Shown here one piece after another: positions 25,512 to 31,735 of a DNA stretch of 37,859 nucleotides. The translations under genes were made by a program, and so were the position numbers. The notes under the pieces were generated by a model. The model was not told where the DNA came from and did no database searches. It saw only the letters and a list, made by a program, of their open reading frames with translations. How positions within the stretch are numbered: position 1 is the first letter of the stretch; every line of letters starts with the position of its first letter. The stretch comes from Bacteroidales bacterium. Lineage in GTDB: Bacteria; Bacteroidota; Bacteroidia; Bacteroidales; JAFGUD01. The stretch is from NCBI GenBank assembly GCA_016936595.1, contig JAFGXO010000228.1, forward strand, positions 1-37,859, read 5' to 3'.

Positions 25512-26549
25512 ATGGTTTTTTCATATCTCAATACGTTTCAGCGAAAGACACCCAGCAAAAAATTTGCTGGAGTGTCTTTTATTGTTGTTTTTATTATCAT
25601 AATCATTTTAATAATTACCAACAAAAAGAACCAGATTGTAAAGAGAGCTAAAAAATACATTGGACAGGAAGAAACGACAGCAAACAAAGCTTTTAAAAAT
25701 GCAATGTTTGAAAAAGAGATGAGAGAAATACAATGGTATTCAGGAGCAGAATGGTGCGCTTTTTTTGCTCGTAAAATTTGGCTTGATGTTTTAAAAGGAA
25801 AAAGAAAAGAAACTGCAGAAAAATTACTTTCCGGAAGTTCACAACAAACTTACATGAATTTTGCAAATGACAAAAGCGGTCTTTTTAAAGTGGATATGAT
25901 ACCAAGAAAAGGAAGCATAATTGTTTGGCAATCTCAAAAAGATAAGACTCGAGGTCATGTTGGAATAGTCAAGAGTGTTTTTGGAGATAAATTTTACACA
26001 ATCGAAGGTAACACAAATGTAAACGGAAGTCCGGGAATAGTAGCACGTAAAAAATACAGTATAAAAGACGAATTAAACAAACAAACCGCCACAGGTTTAA
26101 AGTTAAGAGGTTTTATAAGTCCAAAGAAAGCTATTTTTAAAAAGTCTCTAAAAGGTTTAAACGGCAACATAAACGACAGAATTATAAATTTTGTCGAAAG
26201 AAGCCAAAGAGATAAACAATACAACGGACGTATTTTATTAAGTTATGTAAATGACAATTTGTCTAAGAAAATAAAAGCGGTTACAGGCTACGAACTAAAA
26301 GGAGATGACATTTATTTTTATGCAAACGATGTGAGACATATTTTTAAAAGTCACCCCGAAACAAGGAAAGAAGATTTTACACTTTTACCTGATATTTTAG
26401 AAAGACCAAATTTAGTTATAAGAAGTTACGACAAATACGGAAAGGAAAGAATAAGGATAATTAAAAAATACGACAGCGAACATATTTTGATTTTAGAAAT
26501 AAATCTTTTTGCTGATTATTTAAGAATTATAACAATGTTTACAAACTAA
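25512..26549 (+). CDS. Membrane-anchored CHAP peptidoglycan hydrolase fused to a PBECR-like nuclease domain
   Basis: A 345-residue protein in three parts. Residues 20-36 are a transmembrane anchor (VSFIVVFIIIIILIIT). Residues 42-185 are a CHAP amidase/peptidase with Cys82 in EWCAFF, His149 in RGHVGIV and Glu165 in YTIEGN, which would cut peptidoglycan. Residues 262-345 match the style of the PBECR (phage Barnase-EndoU-ColicinE5/D-RelE-like) nuclease group: GDDIYFYANDVRHIFKSHPE (His276, His281), EDFTLLPDILERPNLVI, then alternating strands ending in ADYLRIITMFT. CHAP assignment is firm. The nuclease call is from pattern memory and needs profile confirmation. As a phage product it could help entry or lysis and also deliver an RNase to the cell. 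Confidence 0.7.
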   Translation: MVFSYLNTFQRKTPSKKFAGVSFIVVFIIIIILIITNKKNQIVKRAKKYIGQEETTANKAFKNAMFEKEMREIQWYSGAEWCAFFARKIWLDVLKGKRKETAEKLLSGSSQQTYMNFANDKSGLFKVDMIPRKGSIIVWQSQKDKTRGHVGIVKSVFGDKFYTIEGNTNVNGSPGIVARKKYSIKDELNKQTATGLKLRGFISPKKAIFKKSLKGLNGNINDRIINFVERSQRDKQYNGRILLSYVNDNLSKKIKAVTGYELKGDDIYFYANDVRHIFKSHPETRKEDFTLLPDILERPNLVIRSYDKYGKERIRIIKKYDSEHILILEINLFADYLRIITMFTN

Positions 26550-26550
26550 A

Positions 26551-26575
26551 AAAGCTCACTATAAAAGCGAGCTTT
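26551..26575 (+). terminator. Stem-loop after the CHAP gene
   Basis: AAAGCTC pairs with GAGCTTT across ACTATAAAAGC, directly after the CHAP stop codon. It lacks a good T-run (TAAGTATTT follows), so termination may be partial; it may instead stabilise the upstream transcript. Confidence 0.4.
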
Positions 26576-26628
26576 AAGTATTTGCCCTTAGGAAACGTCC
26601 TTAACGCCTCAGTCTAAATACAAACACA

Positions 26629-26757
26629 ATGCAAAATAAAAACAAAATAATGAAAATTGCAACTATTAGAAACATTTTTTTAATAATCACAATCGTTACC
26701 GCTTTATTTTTCGGAATTAAAGCAATTATAAAAACTTACTTGATACATTTTTTTTAA
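26629..26757 (+). CDS. 42-residue single-pass membrane peptide
   Basis: An ATG at 26629 opens a frame of 42 codons ending at TAA 26755-26757, which shares its last A with the ATG of the next gene (TAATG), a strong sign of coupled translation. The peptide is MQNKNKIMKIATIRN, then one hydrophobic helix (IFLIITIVTALFFGIKAII), then KTYLIHFF. A second in-frame ATG lies at codon 8. Such peptides in phage late regions are holins, spanins or small virion membrane proteins; which applies is unknown. Confidence 0.6.
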   Translation: MQNKNKIMKIATIRNIFLIITIVTALFFGIKAIIKTYLIHFF

Positions 26758-27326
26758 TGACAAACAGAACTAAAATAAAAATCTTTGCTTTGATAATTGT
26801 TATTATTGCTTTTATTCTCATCAAAAAAAAACAAACATCTTTAAAAGGTTTGTATGAACAAAACTTTGATGATAGTGTTGTAATTATTAACGAGAACGGA
26901 AAAGAGAAAGAAATAAAAGTTAGTTTTTCAGGCTGGTTTAATCCTTATAACAAGGAAGGAAAAACAAATTTAATAAAATTAACAAGACATCAATACGGAG
27001 TTTATTTAATAAAGAGCAAAAGAACAAACGAAATTGTTTATATTGGTCATAGTTCAAGTAATCTTTACAAAGCATTATACAGACATTTCCAATATTACAA
27101 CGATGAAAACAGCCAAAACCGCACCTATTACGGAAACAAACAAGGTTACGAAGTTGCAGTAATTTTAACATCAAAAAAACAGGCTCCAAAAGTTGAAATA
27201 AGTTTAATAAAAGAATACAAACCCCGAGACGCTTTTTTGAAATATGAAAATTATGAGATTGAATTTGTAGAAAGCCCCGAAATTGAAGATTTTGAGGAGT
27301 GGCAAATAACTGAAGTACCTTTTTAA
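26757..27326 (+). CDS. Membrane-anchored GIY-YIG domain protein
   Basis: A 189-residue protein. One transmembrane helix lies near the N-terminus (IKIFALIIVIIAFILI, about 6-21). The C-terminal half is a GIY-YIG nuclease domain: YGVYLIKSKRTNEIVYIGHSS (first strand pair with both Tyr), then LYRHFQYY with the catalytic-type Arg, and VEISLIKEYKPRDAF with the conserved Glu. All key residues appear present. GIY-YIG domains cut DNA in homing, repair and restriction, and membrane anchoring is unusual. It may act on DNA entering or leaving at the membrane, for example in superinfection exclusion; this is inferred. The start overlaps the stop of the 42-residue peptide. Confidence 0.65.
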   Translation: MTNRTKIKIFALIIVIIAFILIKKKQTSLKGLYEQNFDDSVVIINENGKEKEIKVSFSGWFNPYNKEGKTNLIKLTRHQYGVYLIKSKRTNEIVYIGHSSSNLYKALYRHFQYYNDENSQNRTYYGNKQGYEVAVILTSKKQAPKVEISLIKEYKPRDAFLKYENYEIEFVESPEIEDFEEWQITEVPF

Positions 27327-27327
27327 A

Positions 27328-27594
27328 ATGGAAATAAATTTTTTAGACATATTAAACAATTACGGTTTACCCTTAACCATAGCAGCTGGAGCGTTGTTTG
27401 CACTTTATAAGGTTGTAAAAGTTGCAGTTAAGTACATTGATACAATGATGAAAAAATTTGATACTTTACAAGAAAAATATCATTCACATCTAGAGCAAGA
27501 CGGTTCTAATTATTTAGGTATTATTCAAAAAAATAATGAAGTATTTGACAAAATAGCAGATATACTGCAAAATATAGAAAGAGTTTTAAAATAG
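27328..27594 (+). CDS. Holin-like small membrane protein
   Basis: An 88-residue protein with one N-terminal transmembrane helix (about 12-32, YGLPLTIAAGALFALYKVVKV), then a soluble amphipathic helix (KYIDTMMKKFDTLQEKYHSHLEQ) and a C-terminal coiled coil. This plan resembles single-pass holin-like peptides of Firmicutes and Bacteroidetes phages. It is the last gene before the terminators and close to the CHAP hydrolase, where a lysis helper is expected. The holin role is inferred; a structural role is also possible. Confidence 0.5.
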   Translation: MEINFLDILNNYGLPLTIAAGALFALYKVVKVAVKYIDTMMKKFDTLQEKYHSHLEQDGSNYLGIIQKNNEVFDKIADILQNIERVLK

Positions 27595-27617
27595 TTTATT
27601 CGTTTCATGGGGTTAAG

Positions 27618-27650
27618 ACCGCTTACATATTATTTGTGAGCGGTTTTTTT
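27618..27650 (+). terminator. Intrinsic terminator of the late gene run
   Basis: ACCGCTTAC pairs with GTGAGCGGT (one wobble) across ATATTATTT and is followed by seven T residues. It lies 24 bp after the holin-like gene and would end the long rightward late transcript. Confidence 0.85.
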
Positions 27651-27681
27651 ATATCCTGAACAAATCCCCTGACCGGAACTT

Positions 27682-27717
27682 AAAAAAACCGCTTGCAGAT
27701 TGCAAGCGGTTTTTTTA
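27682..27717. terminator. Bidirectional terminator between convergent genes
   Basis: A perfect ten-base-pair stem ACCGCTTGCA/TGCAAGCGGT with A-run before and T-run after. It works in both directions and separates the rightward late run from the leftward block starting with the zinc-ribbon gene. The right T-run overlaps the end of that gene. Confidence 0.88.
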
Positions 27718-27957
27718 TTGTATTGTAGTCGTGTTTTTCGTGGTAAATCCAAAGCGTTTTAATTCTTCTGGTGTTATTTCCTTACTTAGGACTAAAAACG
27801 GTTTAAAAGTCTTCTTTTTGCGTGTTAATCTTTGACGGCATCTACTAGAACACGCCAAACGATCAGACCGAACCGAAACAAACAAACCGCCACATTCAAC
27901 ACAAAACTTTAAATATTCAATGTGTTTTCCCTTTTTAATTGCTTTAATATTGTTCAT
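27715..27957 (-). CDS. Small zinc-ribbon protein
   Basis: An 80-residue basic protein with a CxxC...CxxxC metal site: FCVECGGLF (Cys19, Cys22) and ACSSRCRQR (Cys36, Cys40). It resembles short zinc-ribbon/FCS-type fingers that bind nucleic acid. The C-terminal half includes KKKTFKPFLVLSKEITPEELKRFGF. As the gene nearest the array of 11-bp repeats at 28004-28086, it could bind them; that is a guess. It is transcribed leftward towards the bidirectional terminator. Confidence 0.65.
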   Translation of the reverse strand: MNNIKAIKKGKHIEYLKFCVECGGLFVSVRSDRLACSSRCRQRLTRKKKTFKPFLVLSKEITPEELKRFGFTTKNTTTIQ

Positions 27958-28003
27958 AATTTGCTTTTTTTATTATTGCAAATATACTAACTATTTTAAA
28001 AGT

Positions 28004-28086
28004 TATTCATAAATCATTCATAAATCATTCACAACTTTTTATAAATCATTCATAAATCATTCAAATGACAATCATAAAACATTCAC
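28004..28086. repeat. Array of 11-bp direct repeats (ATTCATAAATC)
   Basis: ATTCATAAATC is repeated in direct orientation: two adjacent copies at 28004-28025, then ATTCAC...TATAAATC (28026-28046), a further perfect copy at 28047-28057, and a degenerate copy ATTCAAATGAC...ATAAAAC followed by ATTCAC to about 28085. An 11-bp phase places all copies on one helical face. It lies between the zinc-ribbon gene and the MazF-like remnant. It could be an operator, iteron array or partition site. Confidence 0.65.
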
Positions 28087-28120
28087 ATAAGGCAAAAAAA
28101 ACAGCTTGTAAAAGGCTGTT

Positions 28121-28405
28121 TTAATCTTCATAAGATATATTTTCTTTTATTTTTTTTAACAATTCTTTCAAAGGTTCGGTTTTTAATGATGAAAATTTAC
28201 GTAAAACTAATTTTTTACTAATTGTTACAATTTCTTTTGTTCTTACCTGACTTTCATATCTTATATTTTCGGTTAAATCATCATTGTTTAACCAAAAAGT
28301 AAACTCATCGTTTCGGATTGATGATGTAATTTTTGCAACAATATAATCTTTGTGGTTTGCTCTTTTGTTTGAGATTATAATAACAGGTCTTTTTTTACTT
28401 ATTCT
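28121..28405 (-). pseudogene. Remnant of a MazF/PemK-like toxin gene
   Basis: The minus-strand frame between stop TGA (28406-28408) and TAA (28121-28123) gives 94 residues with a MazF/PemK-like order: KKRPVIIISN, then DYIVAKITSSI, then ESQVRTKEIVTISKKLVLRKFSSL and a helical end. In the family this follows a first strand with a G-D-I-hydrophobic motif that forms part of the active site. Here that piece is missing and no ATG, GTG or TTG precedes the core. The 16 codons upstream in another frame (KKVSAKDEIIELLKNK) end just before it and may be an antitoxin tail. I infer a 5'-truncated module, deleted when the lipoprotein genes were joined. A non-standard start cannot be excluded. Confidence 0.55.
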
Positions 28406-28445
28406 TCAAAAGCTCAATTATTTCATCTTTGGCAGAAACTTTTTT

Positions 28446-28922
28446 TTAATCAAATAAATTGTCTGGCATATACTTTTGTAGTAAAAAATATTCATAAGTC
28501 CCAATGTAAAGTTTTGATAGTTCATTTATTTGTTCAATTTCTTTACTTGACAAAGTATTTTCACCTGAAGAATTATCTTCTTTGTAAATTCTTCTACTGT
28601 AAAAGTATTTATCATTCTCAAAATACATGTTGATTTTAATATTTTCTAAATCTTGGGTTAATGAAATTAGTTTTTCGTCCGAAAAATAAGCTTTTAAAAT
28701 AAGCTCAAAATCTTGATACATATAAACAACTGCGTAGTTATCACTTGTAAAGCCTGAAAAGTGCATATTACTTCCAGAATAACTAAATTCAGAATCATAA
28801 TCGTATTCTGAAAGTTTGTCTATTTTTTCAATTTTAAAATCAATAAAATCTGCTTTGTCTGTTTGTGCATATAAGGAAATTGTTAATACAATAGCAAATA
28901 TGCTAAAAATTATTTTTTTCAT
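28446..28922 (-). CDS. Secreted protein of the leftward (lysogenic) block
   Basis: A 158-residue protein with a signal peptide (KKIIFSIFAIVLTISLYAQ, cleavage near residue 20) and no lipobox. The mature part is acidic and aromatic (DFIDFKIEKIDKLSEYDYDSEFSYSG, VVYMYQDFELILKAYFS). No family recognised. It is 12 bp downstream of a lipoprotein gene and 492 bp downstream of the repressor gene on the same strand, so it may be expressed in the lysogen and alter the cell surface, as phage accessory genes often do. Confidence 0.6.
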   Translation of the reverse strand: MKKIIFSIFAIVLTISLYAQTDKADFIDFKIEKIDKLSEYDYDSEFSYSGSNMHFSGFTSDNYAVVYMYQDFELILKAYFSDEKLISLTQDLENIKINMYFENDKYFYSRRIYKEDNSSGENTLSSKEIEQINELSKLYIGTYEYFLLQKYMPDNLFD

Positions 28923-28934
28923 AATTTATTTATT

Positions 28935-29351
28935 TTAAAGTTCGTAACTATCTGCACTTATTACATCTACTGATATATCATCAGTGTTTTTATATTTGTT
29001 TTGAGTTTTAAAAGTTTGTGTTCGTCTGTCTGTCGGCTCTAAATAACTATCGAAATAAAAAATTTCATTACCTAATTCATTGTTTGAGCTGTCATAAAAT
29101 GTTACACGTAGTGTGATGTTTTCATAAGCAACTTTTGTAGCTTTGTTTGTTAATTCTAATGAAAATTCAACCTTATTGTTAAACTGAACTTTTAAACTTT
29201 TATAAATTTCAATATTATCATCTGGAAAGTTTTTTTCCATTCTAATAATATCTTCTTCTGATTGTCCGTAATCATTTCCGTTACTGTTTGAAGAAGAATT
29301 ACAAGCAAACAAAAGACTTACAACACTAAATAATAAAAATACTTTTTTCAT
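28935..29351 (-). CDS. Lipoprotein of the leftward (lysogenic) block
   Basis: A 138-residue lipoprotein: signal KKVFLLFSVVSLLFAC with lipobox LFAC (cysteine at 17), then a Ser/Asn-rich tether (NSSSNSNGNDYGQ) as in surface-exposed Bacteroidetes lipoproteins. The C-terminal domain shows a beta-sandwich pattern (VQFNNKVEFSLELTNKATKVAYENITLRVTFYDSSNNELGNEIFYFDSYLEP) resembling FxLYD-like domains. Together with the next gene it forms a two-gene surface module beside the repressor. Superinfection exclusion is a reasonable but untested idea. Confidence 0.65.
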   Translation of the reverse strand: MKKVFLLFSVVSLLFACNSSSNSNGNDYGQSEEDIIRMEKNFPDDNIEIYKSLKVQFNNKVEFSLELTNKATKVAYENITLRVTFYDSSNNELGNEIFYFDSYLEPTDRRTQTFKTQNKYKNTDDISVDVISADSYEL

Positions 29352-29414
29352 AATCTAAAATTTCAAAAGGTTTAATAAATAAATTTAATTGTTATTTCAT
29401 ACCTTAAATTATAT

Positions 29415-29786
29415 CTATTTATTTTTTAAAAGGTTAATAATTTCATCTTTTTGTTTTAATAATTCTTTTAGGTAAGAAACTTCTTGATTTAACTTTTCAA
29501 TCTCGTTTGCTTGTTCGTTTACTTTTATGCTTACCTTGTTATAATTACCGTTTATTTGGCTACCATTTGCAACCCCTGAATTTGTGTTTTTTTCTTCATC
29601 AAAAAAGGAACTAACAGGAACTTCAAAAACATCTGAAATTTTTTTTAATAAATCTGTATTAGTATTATTTTTTTTAAACAAATTATGTAAAGTTGCTGGA
29701 GACACTCCCAATTTATAAGCTAAATTTTCAATTGTCAATTCATTTTTCAACAACAATTCTTTAATTTTTTTTTCAAAATTATACAT
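29415..29786 (-). CDS. XRE-family repressor (CI/Cro-like)
   Basis: A 123-residue regulator. Residues 17-62 are an XRE helix-turn-helix (LTIENLAYKLGVSPATLHNLFKKNNTNTDLLKKISDVFEVPVSSFF). Residues 88-122 are a coiled coil for dimerisation (INEQANEIEKLNQEVSYLKELLKQKDEI style). There is no peptidase domain, so induction by RecA-stimulated self-cleavage is not expected. It is divergent from the early gene at 29968, and the 181-bp gap holds alternating TGTAGA half-sites. I infer that it represses the early promoter and probably itself. Confidence 0.8.
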   Translation of the reverse strand: MYNFEKKIKELLLKNELTIENLAYKLGVSPATLHNLFKKNNTNTDLLKKISDVFEVPVSSFFDEEKNTNSGVANGSQINGNYNKVSIKVNEQANEIEKLNQEVSYLKELLKQKDEIINLLKNK

Positions 29787-29812
29787 TGTAAATCAATTAG
29801 TTGTAAAATTAT

Positions 29813-29873
29813 TGTAGAAATTATATAAATATTTTCTACAAAAATTTGTAGATTATATAAAATTTTTTCTACA
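29813..29873. promoter_or_regulatory. Repressor operator array (four alternating TGTAGA half-sites)
   Basis: Half-sites TGTAGA occur at 29813-29818 and 29847-29852 and inverted (TCTACA) at 29835-29840 and 29868-29873. They form two long palindromes (29813-29840 and 29847-29873) and a central perfect one, TCTACAAA-AA-TTTGTAGA (29835-29852). The last half-site overlaps the -7 element of the rightward promoter. A dimeric XRE repressor binding here would block that promoter, and cooperative or alternative pairing of half-sites is possible. Confidence 0.75.
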
Positions 29874-29877
29874 TTTG
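29845..29877 (+). promoter_or_regulatory. Early rightward promoter
   Basis: TTTG at 29845-29848 and TACATTTG at 29870-29877 match the Bacteroidetes -33 and -7 elements with a 21-bp spacer. Both lie inside the TGTAGA operator array. The transcript would carry a leader of about 85 bases and read into the early gene at 29968. Confidence 0.65.
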
Positions 29878-29933
29878 CCTTGTCAATTTGCACGCAAAAA
29901 GACGGCGTAAATTTAATATAAAAACGGATAAAT

Positions 29934-29953
29934 AAGAAAATTAATATAAACCC
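29934..29953 (+). repeat. 20-bp leader repeat, copy 1
   Basis: AAGAAAATTAATATAAACCC is found here, 15 bp before the first early gene, and again at 30513-30532, where it overlaps the stop of that gene and precedes the next frames. An exact 20-bp repeat in two leader positions suggests a shared translation or regulatory signal, or a duplicated gene boundary. Confidence 0.55.
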
Positions 29954-29967
29954 CTAAAAAAAATGAA

Positions 29968-30528
29968 ATGAAAAAAACGGAAAGCACAAAAGGAACAATT
30001 GTAAAACATTTGTTATCAGTTCAGGAGCTTGTAAGTTTAAAAGATGTAGATTTTACAAAAAGTGAATTTATTATTTCGGATTATGAAAAATATCCACTGA
30101 CAGAAAAACAAGCCGATTTATTTATAAAAGAACGTTTAGAAAATCTTTTAGAAGCAATAAACACACATGTTTTTATTGTTTTGGTAGTGTTTGAAAATTT
30201 GCCCATAGGTCAGAAAAAAAAGTTAAGAAAAATCAAAAACAATTTAGTTCAAATCTTAGAACTAAATACACTTTCAATTTGTGATTTTTCAAGAATTGCA
30301 CCCGAAATAAAGCTACCCATAAACGAAAATCATGTAAACGAATTTATGATTGACCGGGTTAAAATTTGGTTTCAATGGCATCAATACGAAATAAAAAAAG
30401 CACTTTCATATTTTAGAATTGAAATAGAACTTTTAAACACATTCGGCAAACTAACCAGCGAAATGACAAAAGAAGAAAGAAAAGAAGCCAGAGAACTAAT
30501 AAACAGAGAAAAAAGAAAATTAATATAA
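29968..30528 (+). CDS. Early hypothetical protein
   Basis: A 186-residue, mostly helical, basic protein. Recognisable only by pattern: a small alpha/beta N-terminus (VQELVSLKDVDFTKSEFIISDYEKYPLTEKQ), a hydrophobic helix (LEAINTHVFIVLVVFENLPIG), then charged helices ending in a Lys/Arg/Glu-rich tail (EMTKEERKEARELINREKRKLI). It is the first gene of the rightward early transcript under the repressor-controlled promoter, a place for antirepressors and replication helpers. No family recognised. Confidence 0.6.
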   Translation: MKKTESTKGTIVKHLLSVQELVSLKDVDFTKSEFIISDYEKYPLTEKQADLFIKERLENLLEAINTHVFIVLVVFENLPIGQKKKLRKIKNNLVQILELNTLSICDFSRIAPEIKLPINENHVNEFMIDRVKIWFQWHQYEIKKALSYFRIEIELLNTFGKLTSEMTKEERKEARELINREKRKLI

Positions 30529-30532
30529 ACCC
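30513..30532 (+). repeat. 20-bp leader repeat, copy 2
   Basis: Exact second copy of AAGAAAATTAATATAAACCC. It contains the last codons and TAA of the preceding gene and lies 18 bp before an ATG at 30550. Confidence 0.55.
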
Positions 30533-30549
30533 TTTTAAAATTTTAAGAT

Positions 30550-30655
30550 ATGAGTTTAGAAGAATTGCAAAAAGAAAATGAATTTAAACAACGAGGTACA
30601 AAAACACTTTTTTCTTGATGAACCAAAAGCCTATAAAATTTATTTTCATTCATAA
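30550..30655 (+). other. Two overlapping very short frames, possibly one frameshifted small gene
   Basis: ATG 30550 opens 22 codons (MSLEELQKENEFKQRG...) to TGA 30618; ATG 30578 in another frame opens 25 codons (ending DEPKAYKIYFHS) to TAA 30655. Joined by a frameshift near 30590 they would make one plausible peptide of about 35 residues. Either is a decayed small gene or a translated leader. Support is weak; the region has the composition of its coding neighbours. Confidence 0.25.
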
Positions 30656-30687
30656 TATAAAATTTTTGCTGTAAAAATAACAAAAAA

Positions 30688-30951
30688 ATGAAAACAGAGC
30701 CTTACAAATATAAACTAATCAGTTGTTTGTGTGATGTTGAGATAGTTGGCAAAAAAGAAAGAATACTAAAAAGCCTTTTGACAGTAATAGAACAAAGTGC
30801 AATGTTTTATCATGTTCTTCTAAAAAAAACAAAGCAACCAGAACAAAGGCAGTTGCTAGACTATATAATTCTAATTGCTAATAATAATTTAGGAATGCAA
30901 ACAATTTTGCCCGAACTATATCACAAAATAAAAGATTTACAAAACCAATAA
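30688..30951 (+). CDS. Small early hypothetical protein
   Basis: An 87-residue helical protein with several cysteines at the start (LISCLCDVEIVG), then KKERILKSLLTVIEQSAMFYHVLLKK and a final helix. No family recognised. It belongs to the compact run of short early genes (30.0-32.1 kb) between the repressor-controlled promoter and the integrase. Confidence 0.55.
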   Translation: MKTEPYKYKLISCLCDVEIVGKKERILKSLLTVIEQSAMFYHVLLKKTKQPEQRQLLDYIILIANNNLGMQTILPELYHKIKDLQNQ

Positions 30952-30963
30952 AACAGAAAAAAA

Positions 30964-31188
30964 ATGATTGAAACAATTAAAAAAGAAAGGATTAAACCCG
31001 AAATTATTCAAATGATAAAAAAGGATAAAGGTTTAAAACTTCGTTTATGTGTTTTTTTAAACAAGCACAGCGACACACTAAGGCGTTGGCTTAATGAAAA
31101 TAACGAAATTTTAACAACTAAAAGTAATTTAGAATTTATCGGAAATTACTTTAATACAGACGTTAACGAATTAACCGAAACTTTTTAA
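30964..31188 (+). CDS. Small putative HTH regulator
   Basis: A 74-residue protein whose middle looks like a helix-turn-helix: LRLCVFLNKHSDTLRRWLNENNEILTTKSNLEFIGNYFNTDVNELTE, with the XRE-type ending in which the last helix is preceded by a short hydrophobic segment. It could be a Cro-like or excision regulator. It lies 12 bp downstream of the previous gene. Confidence 0.55.
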   Translation: MIETIKKERIKPEIIQMIKKDKGLKLRLCVFLNKHSDTLRRWLNENNEILTTKSNLEFIGNYFNTDVNELTETF

Positions 31189-31237
31189 CCCAAAAAACAA
31201 ATAAAATGAATGACGACACAAAAAAAACCTTTGTAAT

Positions 31238-31444
31238 ATGGAAATCCTTTTAACAACCGAAATTTTAGCCTTAATTTTAATTTTGATTTTAATCTTAATT
31301 TTAATAGGAGAACTAATCCGCAACCGCTGGAATATGCCGGAAAGAATAAACAGAGAGCAAATTTACGAAAACCTAAAAAAATACAATCCGGTTTTTGCTC
31401 GCAAATACAAAGAAAGTTTAAATCTAAAATACAAAGCCCCATGA
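31238..31444 (+). CDS. Small single-pass membrane protein
   Basis: A 68-residue protein with a very hydrophobic helix of repeated Leu/Ile (EILALILILILILILIGEL, residues 8-26), encoded by repeats of ATTTTAATTTTG type, and a basic cytoplasmic tail (NLKKYNPVFARKYKESLNLKYKAP). Its stop overlaps the ATG of the next gene (ATGA, 31441-31444). The low-complexity helix may make the frame look better than it is, but the tail and coupling support a real gene. Confidence 0.5.
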   Translation: MEILLTTEILALILILILILILIGELIRNRWNMPERINREQIYENLKKYNPVFARKYKESLNLKYKAP

Positions 31445-31725
31445 AAAAACTAATTAAATTTTTAGTGTTTTTATTTCAAACGTTCAATTTGAGATTAAAG
31501 CAAGAGACAGCAATAAAAAAACTTGAAAATAGCATTGCGAAACGTGAAAAATTAGTAAAAAGATTAAAATCTGATTTTGAAATTAGAACGGATATTTTGA
31601 AAGTAAAAAAAGGAAACCGCCGTTTTTATTTGTTCTGCTTTTTAACATCAGCCGGAAAAATCAAAATCAACATAGGAAGGCATAAAGCAGATAATCAAAA
31701 TTTAAGTTTTAACATTTTAACTTAA
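31441..31725 (+). CDS. Small basic coiled-coil protein
   Basis: A 94-residue protein with an amphipathic N-terminus (KKLIKFLVFLFQTFNLRLKQ), a coiled coil (about 22-50, AIKKLENSIAKREKLVKRLKSDFEI) and a short beta-type end (RRFYLFCFLTSAGKIKINIGRH). Very basic overall. Translation should be coupled to the upstream membrane protein through ATGA. Function unknown. Confidence 0.5.
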   Translation: MKKLIKFLVFLFQTFNLRLKQETAIKKLENSIAKREKLVKRLKSDFEIRTDILKVKKGNRRFYLFCFLTSAGKIKINIGRHKADNQNLSFNILT

Positions 31726-31735
31726 TAAAAAGAAT

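Noticed and set aside
28004-28086. CRISPR array
   Set aside because: Repeats are 11 bp, adjacent and without spacers of uniform length.
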